64,000 bases of DNA from Pyrinomonadaceae bacterium (GCA_026129865.1 JAHCHG010000001.1:124001-188000), one strand, 5' to 3'. Counted from the first letter of the stretch, positions 44,860 to 54,976 are shown. Notes: generated by a model not told the origin, from the sequence alone. Made by a program: numbers and translations.

Positions 44860-44947
44860 CGATTTGCGATTTGCGATAGCCGATTTGCGATTTGCGATTT
44901 TAAGAAAGTAAGAAGCTTCAAACAATCGCAGATCGCAAATTGCAAAT
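44860..44947. repeat. GATTTGC-type short tandem/inverted repeats between rpmI and rplT
   Basis: Several direct units of GATTTGC(GAT) on the left are followed by the inverted sequence (ATCGCA, GATCGCAAATTGCAAATC) on the right. The two sides can pair into a long imperfect hairpin in the mRNA between two ribosomal protein genes. Confidence 0.7.
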
Positions 44948-44969
44948 CAAAAATAACAGGAGTGAAATA

Positions 44970-45341
44970 ATGCCAAGAGTAAAACGTGGTAATAAGCGTT
45001 TACATAAACGTAAAAAATTGTTGTCCTTAGCGAAAGGTTATCGCGGGACAAAATCAAAACTTTATCGTTCCGCGAAAGAGTCCGTTGAGCGCGGTCTGAA
45101 TTTCGCATACACTGGAAGAAAGCTGAAAAAGCGCAGTTTTAGAAGGCTTTGGATCGTTCGTATCAACGCGGCTTGCCGTTTGAACGATATTAAATATTCG
45201 CAGTTCATGCACGGTTTGAAACTCGCCGAGATCGAATTGGACCGCAAGGTTCTCGCCGACATCGCCGTAAAACACCCGGAAACATTCGCAACGCTCGCCG
45301 GACAGGCGAAGGACGCGATTGGAAAACAGGTGACTGCATAG
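44970..45341 (+). CDS. rplT: Ribosomal protein L20
   Basis: 123 residues from the ATG at 44970 ([20 protein letters not shown]), which has AGGAG upstream. The core [27 protein letters not shown]-like [20 protein letters not shown] and [12 protein letters not shown] are typical. It is required early in 50S assembly. In E. coli L20 represses its own operon by binding mRNA upstream of rpmI; I cannot identify that site here. Confidence 0.97.
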   Translation: MPRVKRGNKRLHKRKKLLSLAKGYRGTKSKLYRSAKESVERGLNFAYTGRKLKKRSFRRLWIVRINAACRLNDIKYSQFMHGLKLAEIELDRKVLADIAVKHPETFATLAGQAKDAIGKQVTA

Positions 45342-45359
45342 GATGAATGTTCGCGATTT

Positions 45360-45749
45360 ATGAAGAAATCGGCGCAGATAATTTCTTTACTGTTTTTGGC
45401 GGTAAATGTTGTAAGCGCCTGTGAGTATTCACGGGACCAAGAGGAGTTTCAGACCGGCGCTGCTGGAATATTAGTTCCGCTTTTTGCGGCGTCGTACGGT
45501 CTCATTTTCCCAATCGTAATTTTCTATTTTTTGGGAGATCGGTCGGGAACTTGGATTCTCATAACCGGATTAACAAGTCTTGTTTTATTAATTCCATTGC
45601 TTGTAGTCGCCTTTTATTTGGACGGATGTGGAATATTATTAACATCAATTTTAGTCGTAGGTGAATTTTTATTGATGTTTATACTTTCTACTTTTCAATT
45701 GGTTTCGTGGTTTTCGCAGAGATCAAAATTCAGGACTTCGCTTCCTTGA
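45360..45749 (+). CDS. Small membrane protein of unknown function
   Basis: 129 residues with an N-terminal signal or anchor segment and about three further hydrophobic helices (LVPLFAASYGLIFPIVIFYF, WILITGLTSLVLLIPLLVVA, ILVVGEFLLMFILSTFQLV). Lower GC than the adjacent ribosomal genes suggests a later insertion. No family is recognised. It starts 18 bp after the rplT stop and has no strong Shine-Dalgarno sequence, so expression may depend on read-through. Confidence 0.55.
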   Translation: MKKSAQIISLLFLAVNVVSACEYSRDQEEFQTGAAGILVPLFAASYGLIFPIVIFYFLGDRSGTWILITGLTSLVLLIPLLVVAFYLDGCGILLTSILVVGEFLLMFILSTFQLVSWFSQRSKFRTSLP

Positions 45750-46030
45750 AATCCGTCAGATTAAAAATGACTGGTTGGAGAAATCATCAAGGCGTTCGGG
45801 ACAGGTTTCGGACGCTTTGCTGATTTTGGGAACCTGATAAAATAATGCCTGAAAATATCAGACCCTTCGAAACCAATTTTATCGAGTAATCTATTGATCA
45901 TCTTCGGTTGCGATTTCGCACGGCATATTCCGATTTTATTGAAGTATTTGTTATATATAAGATAGATACGAAATAAGGTTATTTTTGGTAATGAGTATTG
46001 ATCCCGATAGAAGTAAATGTGGAAAAACTT

Positions 46031-47128
46031 ATGATTGAACAAATAGCCAAACTTGAAAAAATACGGGAAGCGTTCAATCAGGAATTTGAACGCTTTCTTG
46101 ATTTCGACGCGAATAGAACCTTTTTTTCCCTTACCGACGCTGAACTTCTTAAAAAAGAGTTGAGCGATTTTAGGATCAAAAAAACCGGTAAGAAATCGGA
46201 AATTGCAGGGTTGAACCGCTTTATCGGACAAGTGGAGCAGGAACATCGTGCAGAATTCGGCAAGATGATTCAGTCTTTAAGTTCTGATGTGTTGCACGCG
46301 ATCGATTCAGTTGAAAAAAAGCTTGATGAATTTATCCTTAACTCTAAGATCGAGCGCGAACGACTAGATGTAACTCTTCCCGGTCGCCGTCCCCGCGTCG
46401 GGCATCTGCATCCGATCACGCTTTTGCGGCAAAAGATCGAAGACATTTTTGTAAGTTTAGGCTATGCCATCGAAGACGACCGCGAGATCGAAACGGATTA
46501 TTACAATTTCGACGCGCTGAACATTCCTGAAGGTCATCCGGCGCGTGAATCGCAGGACACATTCTATACGACCGACGGTTTCGCGCTTCGTTCGCAGACT
46601 TCGACGGTGCAGATCCGCGCAATGGAACGTCGCGGCGCACCGCTGCGGATAATCGCGCCCGGCAGAGTTTTCCGCCGCGACACGCCCGATATGACGCATA
46701 CGCCGATGTTTCACCAGATCGAAGGTTTATGTGTCGATAAAGGTATTACAATGGCGCATTTGAAGGGAACGGTTCACGAATGGCTGCGCAGACTTTTTGG
46801 AAAAGACACCGAAATCCGTCTTCGTCCGTCGTACTTCCCTTTCACCGAACCGAGCGCGGAATTTGATTTCTCCTGCTTCAAATGCGGCGGAACAGGAATT
46901 TTCGAAAATGACAGATGCCGTCCATGCAAAGGTTCAGGCTGGATCGAACTCGGCGGTTCGGGAATGGTGCATCCAAACGTCCTACGCGCCTGCAATGTTG
47001 ACCCGACCGTCTATTCCGGCTTTGCATTCGGTTTCGGCTTGGAAAGAATGTGTTCGCTGATGTATTCCCTCGATGATATCAGGCTGATGTTCGAGAACGA
47101 TGTCAGATTTCTGGACCAGTTTAGATAA
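46031..47128 (+). CDS. pheS: Phenylalanyl-tRNA synthetase alpha subunit
   Basis: 365 residues from the ATG at 46031, which gives the usual helical N terminus ([19 protein letters not shown]). The class II motifs are present: [47 protein letters not shown] and [14 protein letters not shown]. An insert with [10 protein letters not shown] and [11 protein letters not shown] looks like a Cys4 zinc knuckle, which also occurs in other bacterial PheS proteins. The partner pheT is not adjacent; three unrelated genes (about 3 kb) lie between them. Confidence 0.96.
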   Translation: MIEQIAKLEKIREAFNQEFERFLDFDANRTFFSLTDAELLKKELSDFRIKKTGKKSEIAGLNRFIGQVEQEHRAEFGKMIQSLSSDVLHAIDSVEKKLDEFILNSKIERERLDVTLPGRRPRVGHLHPITLLRQKIEDIFVSLGYAIEDDREIETDYYNFDALNIPEGHPARESQDTFYTTDGFALRSQTSTVQIRAMERRGAPLRIIAPGRVFRRDTPDMTHTPMFHQIEGLCVDKGITMAHLKGTVHEWLRRLFGKDTEIRLRPSYFPFTEPSAEFDFSCFKCGGTGIFENDRCRPCKGSGWIELGGSGMVHPNVLRACNVDPTVYSGFAFGFGLERMCSLMYSLDDIRLMFENDVRFLDQFR

Positions 47129-47184
47129 TTCTCGTTAAAGCAACTTTTTTTGTTTCTGCACGGAAATTGGAACGGAGTAAGTCT

Positions 47185-48426
47185 ATGAGAAAGCTGTGTT
47201 TGCTGTGTCTTTTTTTATTTGTTTTTCCCGTTTATGTCTTCGCACAAGATAGTGGTCAAAAAGAAGAAATTCTTTCTGCTCGAAAACGAGAAAAAGAAAA
47301 GATAAAAAACCGAGAATTTTGTGCCAATTTAACTTTCAAGCAAAGCACCAGAGATAACCGATGTTTTGAATTTTATCCAACTAGAATAATTGATTGGGGA
47401 AAAGGATTTTCAAATGGCTTGGCGAAAATCACGGTTGACGGAAAAGCCGGATTTATTAACACAAAAGGCGAAATTGTTATCAAACCGCGCTTGAAAGATG
47501 CCGGATATTTTTCAGATAATCTCGCACCTTTTGAAAGTGAGAATGGTAAATGGGGATTTATCAATTCAAAAGGTGAAATGACTATAAAACCGCAATTTGA
47601 TTGGGCATTAAGTTTCAAGGAAGGTTATGCACTCGTCCAAGTCGGCAATTTGTGGGGCTTTATTGACCAAACCGGAAAAATCGTTATTGAACCGAAATTC
47701 AAGGAAGCCTCAGGTTTTTCGGAAGGGTTGGCAAGAGTTGCAATTTTCGATACGGACTACGTTTGGGAAAATACCAACATTCCGAACGCGAAAAGCTATT
47801 GGGGATTTATTGATAAACAAGGAAATTGGGCGATTCAACCGACATTAAATTATATTTATAAAGATTTTAATGGTGGAATGGCACTTATCTCAATCAAATC
47901 CATTGGTAATAATTATGATGAAAGGTATTTTGTTGATAAACAAGGTAACAAAGTTTGGAAATTAACCTCAAGCATAATTTATGGATTCAGTGATGATGCT
48001 TTGGTTGTAAAAGTCGGAGAAGATAAACAGAAACACGATACTTACAGTTTTGTTGACCGAAATGGAAAACGAGTGACCGACAAAAGTTTTTCCTATCTTT
48101 CAGGATTTTCCGAAGGATTATCAGCCGCCAGAGTTACATGGGAAGGAAAATTCGGATTTATTAATAAAAAAGGCGATTTCGTCATTGAGCCGAAATTCGA
48201 TTGGGCAAAATCATTTTCTGAAGGCTTGGCAGGTGTGGAAGAAAGAGGCGAAGGTTACGGTTTTATTGACAAATCTGGAAATTGGGTAATTAAACCTCAG
48301 TTTTATTGGATTTGGGAATTTCAAGAAGGTTTTGCCTTAGTTGCGCCAAAAGGAAATCGAGAAACTCAAGAAAAAACGGGTTACATTGACCGAAACGGAA
48401 ATTATATTTGGAAACCGACAAAATAG
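47185..48426 (+). CDS. Exported WG-repeat protein
   Basis: 413 residues from the ATG at 47185 with GGAG upstream. A signal peptide (cleavage near VFAQD) is followed by about eight WG repeats of the form 'W-G-F-I-(N/D)-x-x-G-x-x-(V/M)-I-x-P-x-F' (KWGFINSKGEMTIKPQFDWA, LWGFIDQTGKIVIEPKF, KFGFINKKGDFVIEPKF). WG (KWG) repeats form beta structures of unknown function, often on surface or exported proteins. Its base composition is AT-rich relative to pheS and pheT, which suggests that it came in with the insert. Confidence 0.85.
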   Translation: MRKLCLLCLFLFVFPVYVFAQDSGQKEEILSARKREKEKIKNREFCANLTFKQSTRDNRCFEFYPTRIIDWGKGFSNGLAKITVDGKAGFINTKGEIVIKPRLKDAGYFSDNLAPFESENGKWGFINSKGEMTIKPQFDWALSFKEGYALVQVGNLWGFIDQTGKIVIEPKFKEASGFSEGLARVAIFDTDYVWENTNIPNAKSYWGFIDKQGNWAIQPTLNYIYKDFNGGMALISIKSIGNNYDERYFVDKQGNKVWKLTSSIIYGFSDDALVVKVGEDKQKHDTYSFVDRNGKRVTDKSFSYLSGFSEGLSAARVTWEGKFGFINKKGDFVIEPKFDWAKSFSEGLAGVEERGEGYGFIDKSGNWVIKPQFYWIWEFQEGFALVAPKGNRETQEKTGYIDRNGNYIWKPTK

Positions 48427-48684
48427 ATGGGTTGGGCGACTCCTTACATAACAGAATTGAAAAACGGCGAAACAGTTTCATTTCTTCCACTTGGGCATTC
48501 GATGAAAGGAAAATGCGAATCGGGACAACTTTGCACGGTCGAGCCGATTGCGGATTTTTCAAGTTTGCAGAAAGGCGACATCGGTTTGTGTAAGGTAAAC
48601 GGCAATGAATATCTGCATTTCATGAAAGCGATTCTAGGGAATCGATTTCAAATCGGCAACAATAGCGGATGGATAAACTGTTGA
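48427..48684 (+). CDS. Small S24/S26-like (LexA-type) peptidase-like protein
   Basis: 85 residues, starting right after the stop of the WG-repeat gene. HSMKGKCESGQLCTVEPI resembles the catalytic Ser-Met turn of S24 peptidases (Ser 25). KGDIGLCKVNGNEYLHFMKAI resembles the strand with the catalytic Lys (Lys 67), and GNRFQIGNN the C-terminal strand. The protein is shorter than LexA and has no DNA-binding domain. The function is unknown and the peptidase assignment rests on motif likeness. Confidence 0.6.
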   Translation: MGWATPYITELKNGETVSFLPLGHSMKGKCESGQLCTVEPIADFSSLQKGDIGLCKVNGNEYLHFMKAILGNRFQIGNNSGWINC

Positions 48685-48744
48685 GTTGGAGAAAATTTGA
48701 GTTTTGACAGACTTTTGATGGTTGAAGATTGATTTTCCAAAAGT

Positions 48745-50187
48745 ATGAAAATACTCGTAACAGGCGCGACAGGTTATATCGGCGGACGGCTGATTCCGCA
48801 ACTTCTTGAAAAAGGTTACGGAGTGCGAGCGTTTGTTCGCGACCCGAAACGCTTGCGCTTGAAGAAATGGTTTAAGGATATTGAAATAGCGGAAGGCGAC
48901 TTGAACGACCGAGAATCGATCGAAACAGCAGTAAACGGCGTCGATGCCGTATATTTCCTGGTTCACGCAATGTACGAAGGCGATGATTTCGCCGAACGCG
49001 AAACTCGCTATGCCGAAAATTTTGCTGCGGCGGCAAAAGGTCTTGAAAAGGTGGTTTACCTCGGCGGATTGCTGCCGGACGGCGAGACGACTTCGGAACA
49101 TCTGGAAAGCCGCGCGAATGTCGGCGAGATTTTGCGGCGAAACGGTAACGCGACAGAATTTCGTGCAGGACCGATCATCGGCAGCGGATCGGCTTCGTTC
49201 GAGATGGTTCGTTATTTGACAGAGCGGATCCCGGTTATGGTCGTTCCGCGATGGGTGAAAAACCCCGTTCAGCCGATCGCCGTCGCAAATGTGATCGATT
49301 ATCTCGTTTCCGCGCTAGAAAAACCGGCGCTCGAGGTGGTTGAGATCGGCGCCAATCGACTTCCCTTTCGAGGGATGATGGAGATCTTTGCCGATGTGCG
49401 CGGGTTGAAACGGATAATTATTCCGGTTCCGGTTTTGACGCCGCTGCTTTCGGGTTTATGGGTCGGATTGGTTACCCCGATTCCAAATTCGCTTGCCGTA
49501 CCGCTGGTTAAGGGAATCATTCATCCGGTTTTAGGGAACACGAGTAAAGCTGCCGAACATTTTCCTGAGATCAAACCGATTCCCTATCATGAAGCTGTTC
49601 GCCGCGCGCTTGCAAAGATCGACCAAAAAGCGACCGAAACGCGTTGGACAAACTCGCTGGGAAAAAGCGAAGCGTATAAACTGACCGACGACGAAGGATT
49701 GATCAAAGAAGTTCGCACGGTTTTGACCGATGCCAAACCGTCAAGCGTGTTTAAGAGCTTCACAAGCATCGGCGGCGACAACGGATGGCTCGCATGGAAT
49801 TGGGCTTGGAAAATTCGCGGCTTGATCGATTCGATCGTCGGAGGTCCTGGACTTTCACGCGGTCGACGGCACCCGACCGAGGTTGAAATCGGAGAAGTCC
49901 TCGATTTTTGGCGTGTTGAAGCCATCGAACCGAACAGGTCAATTCTACTTCGAGCCGAGATGAAAGTGCCCGGTAAAGCATGGCTGCGATTTGAAGCGCT
50001 CGAAAAGGATGGACGGACCGAACTTGTACAAACGGCGATGTTTGCGCCGAAGGGATTGATCGGATTTTTGTATTGGTATGCATCATATCCGGCTCATTTT
50101 TTTATTTTCGAAAAAATGGCGAAACGAATAGCTTTCGGCGCCGAAGCGCTTGAGAAGAGCCCGCTTAAATTACCGGAAACGGTTTGA
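48745..50187 (+). CDS. NAD(P)-binding SDR-type protein with DUF2867 C terminus
   Basis: 480 residues. The N-terminal Rossmann fold (~1-250) opens with MKILVTGATGYIGGRLIPQL, the GxTGxxG motif of atypical SDRs. The C-terminal ~150 residues (WAWKIRGLIDSIVGGPGLSR ... VLDFWRVEAIEPNRSILLRA) match DUF2867. This fusion is known in many bacteria as a conserved protein of unknown substrate (YbjT-like). It lies 22 bp before pheT and may be co-transcribed with it. Confidence 0.88.
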   Translation: MKILVTGATGYIGGRLIPQLLEKGYGVRAFVRDPKRLRLKKWFKDIEIAEGDLNDRESIETAVNGVDAVYFLVHAMYEGDDFAERETRYAENFAAAAKGLEKVVYLGGLLPDGETTSEHLESRANVGEILRRNGNATEFRAGPIIGSGSASFEMVRYLTERIPVMVVPRWVKNPVQPIAVANVIDYLVSALEKPALEVVEIGANRLPFRGMMEIFADVRGLKRIIIPVPVLTPLLSGLWVGLVTPIPNSLAVPLVKGIIHPVLGNTSKAAEHFPEIKPIPYHEAVRRALAKIDQKATETRWTNSLGKSEAYKLTDDEGLIKEVRTVLTDAKPSSVFKSFTSIGGDNGWLAWNWAWKIRGLIDSIVGGPGLSRGRRHPTEVEIGEVLDFWRVEAIEPNRSILLRAEMKVPGKAWLRFEALEKDGRTELVQTAMFAPKGLIGFLYWYASYPAHFFIFEKMAKRIAFGAEALEKSPLKLPETV

Positions 50188-50209
50188 GTTTCGCGTTTGA
50201 TAATTATTT

Positions 50210-52282
50210 ATGTTGATTAGTTACAATTGGTTACAGGAACTTGAAAATAACGGACTGTCGCCCGCTGAGCTTGCTGAAAAGCTAACTTCTGCAGGCTTGA
50301 CGGTTGAAGGTATCGACGAAAGAACCGATGATTTTATCTTCGACATCGATCTAACTTCTAATCGCCCGGATTGTCTTTCGCATCTCGGTGTGTCGCGCGA
50401 AGTGCGCGCGGCGGCTGCATCCGATCTCATTGTTGAACCGCATCCGCAAGAATTTCGCGAAAGCGCAAACTCCAGCCTCGTAAAGATAGAAGCTGCCGAT
50501 CTCTGTCATCGATTTACTTCACGGATAATCAAAAACGTAAAGATCGGTCCGTCGCCGGATTGGCTGAAAAACCGCCTGGAATCGCTTGGAGAGCGTTCGA
50601 TCAACAACGTTGCGGACATCACAAATTATGTAATGCTCGAACTCGGTCAACCGATGCATGCGTTCGATCTCAGTAAATTGGCGCAAAACCGTATAGTCGT
50701 GCGTCGCGCGAAAACCGGAGAAACGATCAAAACTCTCGATGAAGTTGAAAGGAAGCTTGATGATTCGATGCTGGCGATTTGCGATGCGGAAAAACCCGTC
50801 GCTGTCGCCGGAATCATGGGCGGTTTCGATTCTTCGATCAGCGAAGCTACAACAGACGTTTTGCTGGAAGTCGCATATTTTGACAGAGCATCGATCAGAG
50901 CGACTTCGCGGACCTTAAATTTAGCAACCGAAGCCAGCTACCGATTTGAACGCGGCGTCGATATTGAAAATTTGAAACGCGCCTCAGATCGCGCGACCGG
51001 GTTGATAATCGAACTTGCCGGCGGCGATGCTGCGGAATTTGTCGATGTTTATCCCCGCCGGTTTGAAGCGAAACTCATTCGGTCAAATGATCTAAGTTCG
51101 AGCGTAAAACGCTTAACCGGTCTCGATGTATCGGACAAAGAGATCGAACGAATTTTGACCGCTCTGGGAATAGAATCACGATCTGACGAAGGCGAACGCG
51201 TCTATATCGCGCCGAGTTGGCGGCATGATATCGAGATAGAAGAAGATCTTGTTGAAGAAGTTGCAAGAATCGTCGGCTACGATAAGATCGAGGATCGAAT
51301 TCCGCCTGCAACATCATCCGGAAGCTATCAGCCTTGGGAACTGAGAAAAAAGTCTTTAAGGCAAACGCTTGCAAATCATGGCTTTGACGAAGCGATCTCG
51401 TATAGTTTTATCGATACGAAACACGATGAAGTGTTCGATCTGATACCCGGTCTGGTCGACGATTCGATCACCGACAAATTTATTTCACTTCGAGATTCGA
51501 TAATCGAAGGTTCGACTCGAATGCGTCCGACACTGCTTCCCGGATTGGTCGACGCGGTACGCGTTAATTTTAATCAGCAAAATCGGGACTTGAAGCTGTT
51601 CGAAATCGGAAAGGTGTTCGCCGCTTCCCGCTCAGAAACCGGACTGCCGACGGAACGCGAACTTCTCGCGATCGCGATGACGGGTAGCGAAATGCTGGCT
51701 GAAAAGGCGTTTGCTGTTCGTCCGCTTGATTTTTACGATCTGAAAGGTGCGGTTGAGATCGCGTTAGATGCGATAAACATTGGACCTTTGGAGTTTCAAG
51801 CGGCGGACTGCAAACATCTTGAAAAGGGGAAATCGGCATCGGTCGCGTTGGATGGACGCGTCGTCGGGTATCTCGGGTTCCTTAATTCGGAGATCGCAGC
51901 ACGTTACAAGTTCAAACAACCCGTAATGGTCGCGGAACTCGATCTTCAGACTTTACTTGAAGCTTCAGAAACGCAGGTGTTCTACCAGCCGCTTCCAAAG
52001 TTCCCGGCGATCGTTCGCGATGTTTCGCTGCTTATAAATCGAAAAGTAAGTTTCTTCGATATTAAAACCGCTATTCGGTCAAAGAATTTCGAACTTTTGA
52101 AAAAGATCGAATATGTCGATGTTTACGAAGGCAAGGGCGTTGCTGACGACGAAAGATCGCTGACCGTCAGGCTCATTTACCGGAGCAGTGAGCGGACTTT
52201 GCTTGAGGAAGAAGTTGAGACGGTGCATCAAAAAGTTCTTACACATCTAGGCGAAACCTGTAATGCGCGGCTGCGTTTTTGA
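50210..52282 (+). CDS. pheT: Phenylalanyl-tRNA synthetase beta subunit
   Basis: 690 residues. This is a short-form PheT without the inserted tRNA-binding (EMAP-like) domain after the first ~40 residues: the sequence goes directly from [20 protein letters not shown] to the B1/B3 domain ([20 protein letters not shown]). B3/B4 editing motifs ([23 protein letters not shown]) are present, and the C-terminal FDX-ACB domain ([20 protein letters not shown]) is intact. It pairs with PheS as an alpha2-beta2 enzyme. Confidence 0.96.
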   Translation: MLISYNWLQELENNGLSPAELAEKLTSAGLTVEGIDERTDDFIFDIDLTSNRPDCLSHLGVSREVRAAAASDLIVEPHPQEFRESANSSLVKIEAADLCHRFTSRIIKNVKIGPSPDWLKNRLESLGERSINNVADITNYVMLELGQPMHAFDLSKLAQNRIVVRRAKTGETIKTLDEVERKLDDSMLAICDAEKPVAVAGIMGGFDSSISEATTDVLLEVAYFDRASIRATSRTLNLATEASYRFERGVDIENLKRASDRATGLIIELAGGDAAEFVDVYPRRFEAKLIRSNDLSSSVKRLTGLDVSDKEIERILTALGIESRSDEGERVYIAPSWRHDIEIEEDLVEEVARIVGYDKIEDRIPPATSSGSYQPWELRKKSLRQTLANHGFDEAISYSFIDTKHDEVFDLIPGLVDDSITDKFISLRDSIIEGSTRMRPTLLPGLVDAVRVNFNQQNRDLKLFEIGKVFAASRSETGLPTERELLAIAMTGSEMLAEKAFAVRPLDFYDLKGAVEIALDAINIGPLEFQAADCKHLEKGKSASVALDGRVVGYLGFLNSEIAARYKFKQPVMVAELDLQTLLEASETQVFYQPLPKFPAIVRDVSLLINRKVSFFDIKTAIRSKNFELLKKIEYVDVYEGKGVADDERSLTVRLIYRSSERTLLEEEVETVHQKVLTHLGETCNARLRF

Positions 52283-52372
52283 GCATTTATTAAGAAATCA
52301 CTTGAAGTTTTTCCGAAAAATCAACATAATGCTTTCGGAAGTCACACCAAGCAACACAAATTGGAGATATTA

Positions 52373-52654
52373 ATGGGCGGATTATCTGGAATGGAAAGGT
52401 TCTCGCACCTCGAGGACAAGATCTATCTGACGATAGAGTTTGCTAAAAAAGTGCGCGAGGAAAAGGAAAGACTCGACAATGAAATGAGCACTCTTCGCAT
52501 GGAAGTCAGTCAACTCGCCGAGGAAAAAAACCGTCTTGAAGAAAAGGTTCAGGATCTCATGTCCGAACGTGATGCTATGCAGCTTAAGGTCGAAGCCATG
52601 CTCGACGCGATAACGGTTGTAGTTCCAGATGTTGCAGAAGCCGTTCAAAGGTAA
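52373..52654 (+). CDS. ZapB-like coiled-coil cell division protein
   Basis: 93 residues from the ATG at 52373 behind TTGGAG. Almost the whole protein is one coiled coil (FAKKVREEKERLDNEMSTL ... LAEEKNRLEEKVQDLMSE). Its place directly before zapA is the basis for calling it ZapB-like; it could equally be a generic coiled-coil partner of ZapA. It is expected to act at the Z ring. Confidence 0.75.
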   Translation: MGGLSGMERFSHLEDKIYLTIEFAKKVREEKERLDNEMSTLRMEVSQLAEEKNRLEEKVQDLMSERDAMQLKVEAMLDAITVVVPDVAEAVQR

Positions 52655-52660
52655 AAACTT

Positions 52661-53014
52661 ATGATAGGAAGCAAGGAAAAGATAGATTCCGTGGCGCAAT
52701 CTATCCGTGTTGAAATTTATAACCAGACGTACAACATTCGGTCGGACGGCGATAATGATTACATTATGCATCTCGCCGAATACGTCGACCGCAAAATGCG
52801 TGAGATCTCGTCCGGGACGCTGACCGTTGATTCATTAAAAGTCGCAATTCTTGCGGCGCTTCATATTGCCGATGAGTTTCACCAGCTTCAGAATCAGCAG
52901 GAACTAATTGACTCGCAACTGGCAGCGCGAAGTGCGGAATGTGCGGAAATGCTCGATCGGGTCTTAAAGCATAAAGAAGCACCGGCACCTCAAGAACTTG
53001 AAGTGGAACAATAA
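52661..53014 (+). CDS. zapA: Cell division protein ZapA
   Basis: 117 residues. The N-terminal IRVEIYNQTYNIRSDGDNDY and HLAEYVDRKMREIS are the ZapA family signature, and the C-terminal half is a coiled coil (VAILAALHIADEFHQLQNQQ). ZapA tetramers cross-link FtsZ filaments. It starts 6 bp after the coiled-coil gene, so the two are co-translated, and 6S RNA follows, as in many bacteria. Confidence 0.92.
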   Translation: MIGSKEKIDSVAQSIRVEIYNQTYNIRSDGDNDYIMHLAEYVDRKMREISSGTLTVDSLKVAILAALHIADEFHQLQNQQELIDSQLAARSAECAEMLDRVLKHKEAPAPQELEVEQ

Positions 53015-53118
53015 CTTAGCCCTTTTCGCCCCCTTTTTCCCCCTTTTCTGTAAGACTTCATAAATCCTTTGGCTATTCATTTCGCTGTGTTACAATTCGT
53101 TTCAGGCGAAAGAATTTT

Positions 53119-53320
53119 TCTGCGAAGCTCGTGACCGAGCGAAACAATAATTGAGCCAACATTTGAAGAACGGGAGACTGATGCCGGTCATTTCGGTGCA
53201 ATCTTTCATAGTTAAAGATCTGCCATAGAATCCGGCTTTGATGCTCTTTAACCGGAGCAAAAGGTCACCCACCTGTACATTACAGGTTCAATTCAAACGT
53301 GAGGCACGGCTTACGCGGTT
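53119..53320 (+). ncRNA. ssrS: 6S RNA
   Basis: About 200 nt between zapA and ymdB. A closing stem pairs GCG-AGCT-GTG at 53122-53133 with CACGGCT-CGC near 53305-53317. The 3' half has the conserved string CACCCACCTG, ...CAGGTTCAA, and then GTGAGGCACGGC, as in bacterial 6S RNA. The central part can form the open bubble that mimics a promoter. 6S RNA binds and sequesters sigma-70 RNA polymerase in stationary phase. Exact ends are approximate. The location next to zapA is the classic one. Confidence 0.8.
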
Positions 53321-53398
53321 TTCTTTTGCCATCTATTTTCATTCAATCCCGGGACGAAAGTTGAGGAAATTCGGCTTTTAACGCGGGATTTTTACATT

Positions 53399-54187
53399 AT
53401 GAACGTTTTAATGCTCGGCGACGTCGTCGCAAGACCCGGACGCACCGCGGTTCTCGCACATATCTCTCGTCTTCGGAAGGAATATTCCATCGATATCGCA
53501 ACAATGAACGCGGAAAATGTTGCCGGCGGCTTTTCCATCACGCCGCCGATAGCAGAAGAACTTTTCGCTGCGGGAATCGACGTTATGACCTCAGGAAATC
53601 ATATTTTCGACAAAGCAGAAGTGATTCCTTATATCGCGGAAACTCCTGCGCTTTTGCGACCGGCAAACTACCCAGCCGGAACACCGGGCAGCGGCACTTT
53701 TGTCGGAGAAATTAACGGATATAAGATCGCCGTATTGAATCTTCTCGGGCGCGTTTTTATGGCACCAAACGTCGATGATCCGTTCGCGGCGGCAGAGCGG
53801 GAAATTTCGCAGATTCCGGAAGAGGTGAAGATTCGTCTTGTCGACATGCACTGCGAGGCAACGTCGGAAAAAACTGCGATGGGCTGCTTTTTGGACGGAA
53901 GAGTTTCCGCCGTTGTCGGAACTCATACACATATACAAACAGCTGACGAAAGAATAATGCCGGACGGAACAGCGTTCCTGACCGACCTGGGAATGACGGG
54001 CAGTTATTCCGGCGTAATTGGAATGGATAAGTTCGACGTGATCGATCGATTTAGAAAGTTTCCGACGAAACGATCCGGACATTCGAAAGGAGACGTGTGG
54101 ATCTGCGGCGCGGTTATAAAGATCGATGAAAGATCCGGAAAGGCGAAGTCGATCGAACGGCTGCGAATAGAGATCGATCGATCATAA
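53399..54187 (+). CDS. ymdB: YmdB family metallophosphoesterase (TIGR00282 type)
   Basis: 262 residues. The two-metal phosphoesterase motifs are GDVVARPGR, MNAENVAGGF, SGNHIFDK, DMHCEATSEK and VVGTHTHIQTADE, in the order seen in Bacillus YmdB, a 2',3'-cyclic nucleotide phosphodiesterase that affects biofilm and sporulation decisions. The ATG is chosen at 53399 because MNVLMLGDVV is the family start. It ends by overlapping the 3' end of the convergent gene by 6 bp. Confidence 0.93.
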   Translation: MNVLMLGDVVARPGRTAVLAHISRLRKEYSIDIATMNAENVAGGFSITPPIAEELFAAGIDVMTSGNHIFDKAEVIPYIAETPALLRPANYPAGTPGSGTFVGEINGYKIAVLNLLGRVFMAPNVDDPFAAAEREISQIPEEVKIRLVDMHCEATSEKTAMGCFLDGRVSAVVGTHTHIQTADERIMPDGTAFLTDLGMTGSYSGVIGMDKFDVIDRFRKFPTKRSGHSKGDVWICGAVIKIDERSGKAKSIERLRIEIDRS

Positions 54188-54976
54188 CTCCGAAATCTCA
54201 TCCTTTTCTTCCAGTTCGGCTTCGAGTTCCTTCCGGATTTCTTCCTTCATCCTGGCGGATTCCAGCGCCAGCGGCAGATCAGCCGAACGCGCTGTCAGCT
54301 TTTTCAACGCCAGTTCCGAATGTGCAAGGTCAGTACCGCGTCGTGCGGCGGCTTCTATCATTTGCAGTCGTGTTTGCGCTTCAACGTTCATTTCTTCCGC
54401 TTCGGAATGGATCTGCTGAAGCTTTTCAACGTCTCGGCTCGTTTCATCGATCAGTTCCTTTGAATTTGCAGACTTCAAATATTTCAACTTATTTTGCCGC
54501 CTACGCGCAAACAGAAGCTCACGCTGCGCCGCTTTCTTTATCCGCGTCGCAGTCAAACGCGCCGCTAAACTATCCCGGTAAGCATCGCCTAGCAAAAGAT
54601 CGCGCTTTTCCACTTCCTTAAGAGATTTTTTCTCAGATGAAGTGAGTTCGTTGCGAAACCAGTCGATCTCTTCTGCTTTTATGCCGTCAACAGCGATTCG
54701 TTCGCGCACATTCGCAAGCCATTTTGAACGATAATAAAGCAATCCTCCGGAAGCGGCGATTCCGACGACAAAGCCGACTATCAATGTGATAAAGCTTAAA
54801 AAAAAGAAAACTGCGGCTGCCGGCGGAGTCGTTCCGAAAACGAATCCGAGCAGGAAAAGAACCGCTGCCGGAACGCCTGCGGCGACAAACGGCGCTGCAG
54901 CCGCGCCGTATCGGAGCGACTTCTCCTTTACCAGATCCTTCCGCTCAACTTCGTATCTAGTCTCTAATTCGTTCAT
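54182..54976 (-). CDS. Membrane-anchored coiled-coil protein of unknown function
   Basis: 264 residues: a short charged N terminus, two hydrophobic segments (FVAAGVPAAVLFLLGFVFG and VFFFLSFITLIVGFVVGIA) around a Pro/Ala turn, and then ~170 residues of charged helix likely to form a coiled coil (NELTSSEKKSLKEVEKRD ... EELEAELEEKDEISEL). No catalytic motif. I do not recognise a family. The end is convergent with ymdB. Confidence 0.7.
   Translation of the reverse strand: MNELETRYEVERKDLVKEKSLRYGAAAAPFVAAGVPAAVLFLLGFVFGTTPPAAAVFFFLSFITLIVGFVVGIAASGGLLYYRSKWLANVRERIAVDGIKAEEIDWFRNELTSSEKKSLKEVEKRDLLLGDAYRDSLAARLTATRIKKAAQRELLFARRRQNKLKYLKSANSKELIDETSRDVEKLQQIHSEAEEMNVEAQTRLQMIEAAARRGTDLAHSELALKKLTARSADLPLALESARMKEEIRKELEAELEEKDEISEL

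Noticed and set aside
44860-44947. Possible CRISPR-like array
   Set aside because: Units are 7-10 bp with no spacers and no cas genes nearby; it is a simple tandem/inverted repeat.
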